The position numbers were made by a program, and so were the translations under genes. The notes below the pieces were generated by a model. The model had not been told where the DNA came from. It did no database searches and worked only from the letters and a program-made list of their open reading frames with translations. From Candidatus Latescibacterota bacterium (GTDB lineage Bacteria > Latescibacterota > UBA2968 > UBA8231): 5,886 nt of DNA. Of this stretch, positions 1-5,886 are shown in pieces (position 1 is the stretch's first letter; every line of letters begins with the position of its first letter). The stretch is from the NCBI GenBank assembly GCA_022826515.1, contig JAJDUT010000032.1, positions 1-5,886 on the forward strand, given 5' to 3'.

Positions 1-1
1 T

Positions 2-139
2 GTCAACAAAAAGCATGGCCGACGAGCCATCAGCCTATTTCGGCTGGGCTTAGATCGATTACAGCAACTCATCGCCAATCCACAACACCGAGCTAAAGAA
101 AGTCGAGAGGCCATACAGATTCTACTGTCGTGTACTTAG
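2..139 (+). CDS. C-terminal fragment of a putative transposase (IS4-like), cut by the left window edge
   Basis: A reading frame enters from the left edge and is open for 45 codons to a TAG at 137-139. The translated tail includes HGRRAISLFRLGLDRLQQ, then a charged helix ending AIQILLSCT. A basic HGRRAISLFRLGLD-like segment close to the C-terminus reminds me of IS4-type DDE transposases, which often end this way just inside the element's right end. That is family recall from one short motif. The catalytic DDE residues would lie outside the window, so they cannot be checked. The other two + frames here contain stops or give unconvincing peptides. The base composition (about 50% GC at 1-60) matches the next gene more than carB. 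Alternatives are the tail of an unrelated gene or a decayed transposase remnant. Whether the gene is intact cannot be judged. Confidence 0.45.
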   Translation, partial: VNKKHGRRAISLFRLGLDRLQQLIANPQHRAKESREAIQILLSCT

Positions 140-226
140 CTCATTTACATAAGGCTCTAGGGCAGTACGAGTTGATCGAAACGTGCAGTCTAGGCCCCTT
201 CATCGAGTCGTTCGCACGAGGGCCGC

Positions 227-233
227 GGAAAGG
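227..233 (+). promoter_or_regulatory. Probable ribosome binding site that supports the TTG start at 239
   Basis: GGAAAGG is a purine-rich Shine-Dalgarno-like sequence five bases before TTG at 239. It favours that codon over the in-frame GTG at 248, for which it would lie 14 bases away. No ATG exists between the upstream in-frame stop (TAG, 191-193) and the signal-peptide region, so a non-ATG start is required. Confidence 0.4.
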
Positions 234-238
234 TTGGT

Positions 239-1147
239 TTGGATAGGGTGATCAAGCCGACGAGTACTCGCCGCAGTGTCCAGAAAGCCATTTTCTGTCT
301 ATTGGTGCATATATTTTGCCTTATTGGACACGTGGAGGCACAAGAGCCTCGGCCAAGTACGATAACGTTTCATGATCCTGCTGAGATGCCCCATCTCATG
401 CTGGAACCGTTGCCATGGCCGTCAAGCCTCGATCCGCCTGATATGCAAAAAGAACTGGCAAGAGAGGACTTTGCTGGATGTGAGACTAAACTCCTTGGAG
501 TTTTACCTCAGGCAGATGGCGACGCAGAAGCAGGGGCTGCTGTGTATAATATGTTGGGGTTTTTTGCGATGGCTCAAGCGGATGTCGCCTCTTCAGGAAC
601 CGAGGAGTTGCGCCATATTCGCAGGGCAGCTACCTATTTCTCAAAGGGCGATTCAATCGCACGTTCTAGGCCGATTGAGCTTAGGCTTCACCGGGCACAC
701 CTTATCCACAACGGAGCAGATGCACTGCACCGTCTAGGAAAAATCCCGGAAGCTCTCCTGAAAACCGAGGAATTACTGCATGGTTTTGAAGGAGTGGGAA
801 CCGGTCGTATGAAGGATGCGTTGGTTGCCAGAGCTCTCCAAAAGGCCGCGATGCTTCGCCGGGCATTGGGACATGATAATCAGAAAATTGCCTCGTTGCT
901 TGACCGGCACATCGATCATACTAGCGAGTTGGTTGCTCTAGTGTCCAAGAAGGAGTTACTGCGAGCAGAACTACACAAGGGCAATGTCGATCAGGCTCAG
1001 ATCATACTCGATCAGATGAAATCTGAATACGCGGGCAGAGATTCAGTTGGGCATTTATCGGTCGTCAGCATAATTCAATCGTTTGACGGCATGATCGAGA
1101 GTATCCGTGAGACGGGAAAGGCAGCTAGGCCGACGCACGAGTATTAG
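239..1147 (+). CDS. Unrecognised exported helical protein, TPR-like, 302 residues
   Basis: I do not recognise this protein. The N-terminus has a basic stretch (RR at 11-12, K16), a hydrophobic core at about 18-31 (AIFCLLVHIFCLIG), and a plausible signal peptidase I site after VEA at 32-34, so it is probably exported and soluble. There is no lipobox cysteine at the expected place. After a proline-rich stretch (about 37-67), the rest is almost entirely predicted helix. It includes helical pairs resembling degenerate tetratricopeptide repeats: about 152-184 (ALHRLGKIPEALLKTEELL), about 194-226, and about 234-264 (ELHKGNVDQAQIILDQM). No catalytic motif is visible. The start is TTG at 239 or GTG at 248; both keep the signal peptide. 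The gene uses many A/T-ending codons, including AGA, TTA and CAA, and sampled lines run near 48% GC, well below carB. It sits between a transposase-like tail and carB, 66 bp before carB. A helical scaffold or binding role is inference only. Confidence 0.7.
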   Translation: MDRVIKPTSTRRSVQKAIFCLLVHIFCLIGHVEAQEPRPSTITFHDPAEMPHLMLEPLPWPSSLDPPDMQKELAREDFAGCETKLLGVLPQADGDAEAGAAVYNMLGFFAMAQADVASSGTEELRHIRRAATYFSKGDSIARSRPIELRLHRAHLIHNGADALHRLGKIPEALLKTEELLHGFEGVGTGRMKDALVARALQKAAMLRRALGHDNQKIASLLDRHIDHTSELVALVSKKELLRAELHKGNVDQAQIILDQMKSEYAGRDSVGHLSVVSIIQSFDGMIESIRETGKAARPTHEY

Positions 1148-1213
1148 AAATAAGTCTTGGTCCCTATTATGCTGAGTGAGGCATCCTCTTAATTGTACGC
1201 TTGAGATTACTCC

Positions 1214-4200
1214 ATGCCCAAACGCACAGATATTCAAAAAATAATGCTCATCGGCTCTGGCCCTATCGTCATTGGCCAAGCCTGCGAGTTTGATTATTCG
1301 GGAACGCAAGCCTGTAAGGCGCTGGCCGAAGAAGGCTACGAAATCGTCTTGGTAAATAGCAATCCGGCCACCATTATGACCGATCCAGAGGTGGCTCACC
1401 GGACCTATATCGAGCCGATTACGCCGGAGATTTGCGCACGGATTATCGCCGAGGAAAAGCCGCAGGCCCTGCTGCCAACGCTCGGCGGCCAAACCGCGCT
1501 CAACACGGCGGTGGCCTTGGCCGAAAGCGGAGCCCTCGCCGAGCACGACGTCGAGATGATTGGTGCGCGAATCGACGCGATCAAGATGGCCGAAGACCGC
1601 GAACTCTTCAAAGCGGCCATGGACCGGGCCGGGTTGGACATGCCGCGCGGAGCTTTTGTCCACAGCCTCGAAGAGGCGCAAAAGCACCAAGCTGAATTGG
1701 GCTACCCGACGATCATCCGCCCTGCTTTTACGCTGGGCGGCTCTGGCGGCGGCGTGGCGTACAACGCCGAGGAATTCGAGCGGATCGTGAGTCACGGTCT
1801 CGACCTGAGTCCAATCGACGAGGTACTGATCGAGGAATCAGTGCTCGGGTGGAAGGAATTCGAGCTGGAGGTCATGCGCGATCACCGCGACAACGTGGTC
1901 ATCATCTGCTCGATTGAAAACTTCGACCCCATGGGAATCCACACCGGCGACAGCATCACGGTCGCGCCAGCGCAGACTTTGTCCGACAAGGAATATCAGC
2001 ACATGCGCGACGCGGCCATCCGCATCATGCGCGAGATCGGCGTCGATACCGGCGGGTCCAATATCCAGTTCGCGGTCAATCCCACCGACGGCCGCATGGT
2101 AGTAATCGAGATGAACCCCCGGGTCTCGCGCTCCTCGGCGCTGGCTTCTAAAGCAACGGGCTTTCCCATTGCCAAGATCGCCGCCAAACTGGCCGTGGGC
2201 TACAGTCTGGACGAAATCCGCAACGACATCACCCGCGAGACCCCGGCCTCTTTTGAGCCGACTATCGACTACGTGGTGACCAAAATTCCGCGCTTTACTT
2301 TTGAGAAATTTCCCAGCACGCCGGACGCACTCGACACCCAGATGCGCTCGGTGGGAGAGACTATGGCCATTGGCCGCACCTTTAAGGAGTCGCTGCAAAA
2401 GGGTCTGCGTTCGCTGGAGGTTGGCCGCGCGGGTTTTGGGGCCGACGGCAAGGACCTCAGCGCGACCGAGGTCGCCGACGAGGAACTGCGCGAGAAATTG
2501 CTGCGTCCCAACTCCCAGCGCATGTTCTACCTCAAGCTGGCCATTGCCAAAGGCTACACCCACGACGAACTCTATGGTCTGACGGGCATTGATCCGTGGT
2601 TTCTCGACCAGCTCTACCAGCTTTTTGAACTCGAACAGCAACTAGCGTGCGAAGATGTGCTCGCCGATGTCGCCTTATTGTGCCGCGCCAAGGAGTGGGG
2701 ATTTAGCGATCGCCAGCTAGCGCATCTCAATGGCTGCGACGAGGTCAGCGTCCGTCAGCGTCGCCGCGAGTTGGACATTCGGCCGGTGTACAAAACAGTC
2801 GATACCTGCGCCGCTGAGTTCGAGGCCCACACGCCCTACCACTACTCGACGTACGACCGCGAGGACGAAGTGCAGCGCTCGACGCGCAAGAAAATCGCCA
2901 TTCTCGGCGGCGGGCCGAACCGCATCGGCCAGGGAATTGAGTTCGATTACTGCTGCGTCCACGCGTGTTTTGCGCTGCGCGAAATCGGCTATGAGACCAT
3001 TATGGTCAACTCCAATCCCGAGACGGTCAGCACGGATTACGACACGGCCAACAAGCTCTACTTTGAGCCGCTGACGGTCGAAGACGTGCTGCACATCGTC
3101 GAGCGCGAAGCCCCAGACGGCGTCATCGTGCAGTTCGGCGGGCAGACTCCGCTGAACTTGGCCGTAGAACTAGAACGCGAAGGCGTGCCCATCATCGGCA
3201 CCTCACCCAGCAGCATTGACTTGGCCGAGGATCGCCAGCGCTTTGGTCAGTTGTTGAACGAACTGGGTATCCGCCAGCCAGAAAATGGCATGGCCGCCAG
3301 TTGTGAAGAGGCATGCGCGATTGCCGAGCAGATTGGCTTCCCGGTCTTGGTGCGGCCCTCTTATGTACTGGGCGGGCGGGCCATGGTCATCGCCTACGAT
3401 GTCGGGAGCCTCGAAACCTACATGAATGAGGCCATTGAGGTCTCGCCCGAGCGGCCTGTGCTCATCGATCGCTACTTGCAAGGCGCGGAAGAATTCGACG
3501 TGGATGCGGTGGCCGACGGGACGGATGTGGTAGTAGGCGGGATCATGCAGCACATCGAGCACGCAGGCGTGCATTCAGGCGATAGCGCCTGCGCCTTGCC
3601 GCCCTACGACACGCCGGCCAAGCACATCGAAGCCATGCGCGAGCACACCCACGCGCTGGCGCGCTCGCTCGGCGTGGTCGGCCTGATGAACGTGCAATAC
3701 GCTGTCTATCAAGACGAGGTCTATGCGATTGAAGTAAATCCCCGGGCTTCGCGCACCGTGCCATTTGTCAGCAAGGCCATTGGCCGTCCGCTGGCCAAAA
3801 TTGCCGCGCTGGCCATGGTGGGGGTGAGCTTGCGCGAGCAGGGTTTCACCGAGGAGATCGTGCCCGCGCATATATCGGTCAAGGAGGCCGTGTTGCCCTT
3901 TATAAAATTCCCTGGGGCCGATAGCCTGCTAGGGCCGGAGATGAAGTCCACAGGCGAAGTCATGGGCATTGGCCGCGACTTTGGCACGGCCTTCCTCAAG
4001 GCGCAGATGGGGGCGGGTTCGCTGCTGCCGTCGTGCGGCCGGGTCTTTATCAGCGTGGCCGACTGCGATAAAGAGGATGTCTTGCCGGTGGCGCGTCGGC
4101 TGCGCGCGGCTGGGTTCGAGTTGGTGGCCACGCAGGGCACGCGCGACTTCCTCGGCAAGCACGACATCGCCGCGGAGCGGGTACACAAAATTCACGAGGG

Positions 4201-4432
4201 CAGCCCGCACATCGAAGACGCGATTCGCAGCCGCCAGATCGATCTGATTATCAACACCCCACTCGACGAACCTTCCTACTACGACGACTTTGCGGTGCGT
4301 CGAGCCGCAGTCGTGACCGGCGTGCCCTATACGACGACGATGGCCGGGGCCCGGGCTGCGGCCGCGGGCATTGAGGCGCTGCAACGCGCCGAACTGGGCG
4401 TGCAATCCCTGCAGGATTACCATCGGAGCTAG
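1214..4432 (+). CDS. carB: Carbamoyl-phosphate synthase large subunit, complete (1072 residues)
   Basis: CarB uses two ATP, bicarbonate and ammonia, delivered by the CarA glutaminase, to make carbamoyl phosphate for pyrimidines and arginine in the cytoplasm. The length fits the E. coli enzyme (1073). The four expected parts follow in order: carboxyphosphate domain (about 1-403, [17 protein letters not shown] at 14-30), oligomerisation domain (about 404-555), carbamoyl-phosphate domain (about 556-935, [15 protein letters not shown] at 565-579), and MGS-like allosteric domain (about 936-1072). First-half ATP-grasp residues keep E. coli numbering: R129, R169, E215, H243, Q285, E299, N301, R303. 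Second-half equivalents are shifted by one: R714, E760, H787, Q828, E840, N842, R844. E782, D790, E891 and T1041 match the ornithine-site positions. T973, K992 and N1014 match the nucleotide-effector site. The ATG start gives the standard N-terminus; only a weak GAG-type Shine-Dalgarno (1203-1205) precedes it. No carA lies upstream in the window. The stop codon overlaps the next gene's ribosome binding site. Identification is secure. Confidence 0.98.
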   Translation: MPKRTDIQKIMLIGSGPIVIGQACEFDYSGTQACKALAEEGYEIVLVNSNPATIMTDPEVAHRTYIEPITPEICARIIAEEKPQALLPTLGGQTALNTAVALAESGALAEHDVEMIGARIDAIKMAEDRELFKAAMDRAGLDMPRGAFVHSLEEAQKHQAELGYPTIIRPAFTLGGSGGGVAYNAEEFERIVSHGLDLSPIDEVLIEESVLGWKEFELEVMRDHRDNVVIICSIENFDPMGIHTGDSITVAPAQTLSDKEYQHMRDAAIRIMREIGVDTGGSNIQFAVNPTDGRMVVIEMNPRVSRSSALASKATGFPIAKIAAKLAVGYSLDEIRNDITRETPASFEPTIDYVVTKIPRFTFEKFPSTPDALDTQMRSVGETMAIGRTFKESLQKGLRSLEVGRAGFGADGKDLSATEVADEELREKLLRPNSQRMFYLKLAIAKGYTHDELYGLTGIDPWFLDQLYQLFELEQQLACEDVLADVALLCRAKEWGFSDRQLAHLNGCDEVSVRQRRRELDIRPVYKTVDTCAAEFEAHTPYHYSTYDREDEVQRSTRKKIAILGGGPNRIGQGIEFDYCCVHACFALREIGYETIMVNSNPETVSTDYDTANKLYFEPLTVEDVLHIVEREAPDGVIVQFGGQTPLNLAVELEREGVPIIGTSPSSIDLAEDRQRFGQLLNELGIRQPENGMAASCEEACAIAEQIGFPVLVRPSYVLGGRAMVIAYDVGSLETYMNEAIEVSPERPVLIDRYLQGAEEFDVDAVADGTDVVVGGIMQHIEHAGVHSGDSACALPPYDTPAKHIEAMREHTHALARSLGVVGLMNVQYAVYQDEVYAIEVNPRASRTVPFVSKAIGRPLAKIAALAMVGVSLREQGFTEEIVPAHISVKEAVLPFIKFPGADSLLGPEMKSTGEVMGIGRDFGTAFLKAQMGAGSLLPSCGRVFISVADCDKEDVLPVARRLRAAGFELVATQGTRDFLGKHDIAAERVHKIHEGSPHIEDAIRSRQIDLIINTPLDEPSYYDDFAVRRAAVVTGVPYTTTMAGARAAAAGIEALQRAELGVQSLQDYHRS

Positions 4433-4435
4433 GAG
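4431..4435 (+). promoter_or_regulatory. Shine-Dalgarno of the TPR lipoprotein gene, overlapping the carB stop
   Basis: AGGAG begins at the second base of the carB TAG stop (4430-4432) and lies seven bases before the GTG at 4443, which is ideal spacing. It decides the start, because no other in-frame ATG, GTG or TTG with a comparable site precedes the signal peptide. Ribosomes finishing carB would uncover or occupy this site, so translational coupling is likely. Confidence 0.75.
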
Positions 4436-4442
4436 ACAGCTC

Positions 4443-5886
4443 GTGCGGACCGCGCCCTTGGTGCTGTTGCTGACTGGTTGTCTGGCGATTCCGGCCTGCG
4501 TCTATTTCAATACGTTTTACAACGCCAAAAAATCCTTCCGCGAGGCCGAGAAAGAGCGGCGCAAGCACGAAGAGACCTACGCCGACTGGGCCTTTGACCG
4601 GGCTGGCCCCGAATTGCAGCAGCGGCGCTCGCCGCAGGCCGACCAACTCTACGACAAAGCGGTGCGCAAGGCATCCAAGGTGCTCGACGAATACAAGGAG
4701 AGTGACTTGGTAGATGACGCCATGTTCCTGATTGGCCGGGCGTATTACTGGCGCGGCGAATACCTCAATGCCCAAGAGTCGTTCCGCGACTTGGAGACCT
4801 TTTTCCCGTCCAGTCCGTACTTCGATCAAGCCCGCTACTGGCGCGCCCGCTGTCTAGAGGAGCAGCGGATTGACGACCAAGCGCAGTCGCTCTACCGAAT
4901 GCTTTTTGACGAGGCCGAGGAAAAGATCGCCGTTCAAGCGGGCCTGCACTTGGCCGAGATGGCGCACGACCGCGAGGACTACGTCGCGGCCATGCGGGAA
5001 TATCGGGCGACGCTAGAGGCTTTTCCCAAGAGCGCGGTGTGCGCCCAGTTGTGGTTGCGCTTGGGCGAGGCGCTGATGGCTTTGGAGGATCCGGCCCGCT
5101 TGGATGAGGCGCTAGCGGTTTTTGACGAAGTGCTAAAGGCCGATCCCAGTGAGGATCAAAAATACCGCGCTCGGCTCAACAGCGGCCGCGCCCTCTACGC
5201 TATGGGTGCGGAAGACGAGGCCCTAGCCACATACGTCAGCTTGCTCGACGAGGGCGGTTTTCGTCGGTTTGAGGGCCGCACGCGGCTTCTAATCGGCGAG
5301 TGGTATCAGGGTCGCCGCTTGCTCGATGAGGCGTTGTCTGAGTACGAGCGGGTGCGCAACGACTTCCCCCAAACTCCCTCGGCGGCTATGGCCTTGTATC
5401 GCATCGGCTTATTGCATCTACAGGAGTACGGGGATACCGAACTGGGGCGCGATTACCTTGAGGAGAGCAGCCGCGAGAGTCCGGGAGCGCAGGGCGTACT
5501 TTTGGCCCAGGAGATGATGGGACACATGCGCCGGCTGGAGCAGATCCAGCGCCAGATCCACCGCGCCGATTCGCTCTACGCCGACTCGCTAGGCGCGGTG
5601 CAGGGGCCGCTGTTGTGGCAAGTAGCAGAGGCTCCGGCCGACACGGTGGTGGTGGCGCGGAGTTTGGATGTGCTGGACGACCTGTTCAGCGCGTGCGAGC
5701 TTTATCGCGACGACATCGGCCAGGCCGATTCGGCCCGCGCGTATTACGAGGAAGTAATCCGCCGCTTCCCAGACAGCGACCAATTGCCCCGCGCCGTGTA
5801 CAGCCTCGCTTGGATCGAGTTGCAAATGCGCGATGACGAAGAGATCGCTAAGCCTCATTTGCTGAGATTGATCGAGGAGTTTCCCA
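4443..5886 (+). CDS. TPR-repeat outer-membrane-type lipoprotein, BamD/YfiO-like, 3' end cut by window edge
   Basis: The frame from GTG 4443 is open to the right edge (481 codons plus one base), so the C-terminus is missing. The N-terminus is a short lipoprotein signal: hydrophobic LVLLLTGCLAIPAC with two candidate lipidated cysteines. C13 follows LTG, a textbook lipobox. C19 follows IPA and directly precedes VYFNTFYNAKK, the position where related lipoproteins usually have the lipid cysteine. The rest is a solenoid of tetratricopeptide-like helical pairs at about 88-121, 125-158, 162-195, 202-234, 240-270, 277-310 and 314-345. A charged, non-repeat stretch follows (about 360-410), then further repeats from about 413. 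Several end in the FP-type turn typical of BamD/YbgF-like proteins (FFPSS, AFPKS, DFPQT, RFPDS). Such proteins scaffold envelope assembly, so a periplasm-facing, membrane-anchored role is inferred. It is much longer than BamD (about 245 residues), so a direct BamD equivalence is unlikely. It starts 10 bp after carB and is probably in one operon with it. GC content (about 62%) matches carB. Confidence 0.85.
   Translation, partial: MRTAPLVLLLTGCLAIPACVYFNTFYNAKKSFREAEKERRKHEETYADWAFDRAGPELQQRRSPQADQLYDKAVRKASKVLDEYKESDLVDDAMFLIGRAYYWRGEYLNAQESFRDLETFFPSSPYFDQARYWRARCLEEQRIDDQAQSLYRMLFDEAEEKIAVQAGLHLAEMAHDREDYVAAMREYRATLEAFPKSAVCAQLWLRLGEALMALEDPARLDEALAVFDEVLKADPSEDQKYRARLNSGRALYAMGAEDEALATYVSLLDEGGFRRFEGRTRLLIGEWYQGRRLLDEALSEYERVRNDFPQTPSAAMALYRIGLLHLQEYGDTELGRDYLEESSRESPGAQGVLLAQEMMGHMRRLEQIQRQIHRADSLYADSLGAVQGPLLWQVAEAPADTVVVARSLDVLDDLFSACELYRDDIGQADSARAYYEEVIRRFPDSDQLPRAVYSLAWIELQMRDDEEIAKPHLLRLIEEFP

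Noticed and set aside
172..200. TTGATC as a -35 box for the 239-1147 gene
   Set aside because: The bases at the correct distance downstream (about 195-200) read CCCCTT, which is not a -10 element.
372..737. Alternative + strand frame of 121 codons inside the upstream gene
   Set aside because: The peptide is cysteine- and tryptophan-rich with no domain. The overlapping 302-residue frame has a signal peptide and consistent helical repeats.
1165..1170. TATTAT as a -10 box for a carB promoter
   Set aside because: It matches the consensus at five of six positions, but nothing like a -35 element lies 16-18 bases upstream. A single hexamer is expected by chance in this AT-richer gap.
1178..1188. 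Possible terminator hairpin GAGG-CAT-CCTC before carB
   Set aside because: The stem is only four base pairs with a three-base loop and no real U tract follows; this is too weak to call.
1055..1795. Long minus-strand open frame of 246 codons overlapping the start of carB
   Set aside because: It lies opposite carB and the end of the upstream gene. Its peptide is rich in R, H, L and V, as expected for the antisense of GC-rich coding DNA, and it has no recognisable domain.
1838..2641. Long minus-strand open frame of 267 codons inside carB
   Set aside because: It is fully opposite canonical carB coding sequence and has no motif; it is a shadow of the high-GC third positions of carB.
4251..4829. 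Minus-strand open frame across the carB/lipoprotein junction
   Set aside because: The plus strand is coding on both sides with a clear Shine-Dalgarno and start. The antisense peptide is low-complexity towards its C-terminus and not family-like.
1..5886. CRISPR arrays, tRNA or rRNA genes, defence systems, tandem repeats
   Set aside because: No regularly spaced repeats, cloverleaf-like sequences, rRNA signatures, or nuclease, helicase or toxin motifs were seen on either strand. The window does not support a novel multi-gene system.

Overview
The window looks like a chromosomal segment from a moderately GC-rich bacterium. It has one clear housekeeping gene, carB, between a lower-GC upstream segment and a downstream gene for an outer-membrane-type TPR lipoprotein. 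The best taxonomic clue is that lipoprotein. Just after its lipid-attachment cysteine it carries a YFNTFYNAKK-type segment, which I associate with BamD/YfiO-like TPR lipoproteins of the Fibrobacterota-Chlorobi-Bacteroidota (FCB) superphylum and candidate phyla around it, such as Latescibacterota, Gemmatimonadota or Zixibacteria. This is recall, not a search, and the assignment is tentative.

Layout, all on the + strand: (1) 2-139 is the last 45 codons of a gene running in from the left, which resembles the C-terminus of an IS4-type transposase. (2) 140-238 is a short non-coding stretch with no convincing promoter; it may contain the end of that insertion sequence. (3) 239-1147 encodes an exported, mostly helical 302-residue protein that I do not recognise. 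(4) 1148-1213 is a 66 bp gap. (5) 1214-4432 is a complete, canonical carB (large subunit of carbamoyl-phosphate synthetase). (6) 4443-5886 is the first 481 codons of a TPR lipoprotein that continues past the right edge. Its Shine-Dalgarno sequence overlaps the carB stop codon.

Hand counts on sampled 60-base lines give about 47-50% GC for the left 1.2 kb. They give about 60-67% for most of carB and about 62% for the lipoprotein gene. Together with the transposase-like fragment, this suggests that the left segment has a different history. It may have been inserted between carB and whatever used to precede it; carA, the usual partner, is not in the window.

Functionally, CarB would make carbamoyl phosphate for pyrimidine and arginine synthesis in the cytoplasm. 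The TPR lipoprotein would act at the cell envelope. They are probably co-transcribed, but I see no biochemical link. I do not see a new multi-gene system here. The items most worth a second look are the unrecognised exported protein, the compositional break with the transposase-like tail, and the tight carB-lipoprotein coupling.
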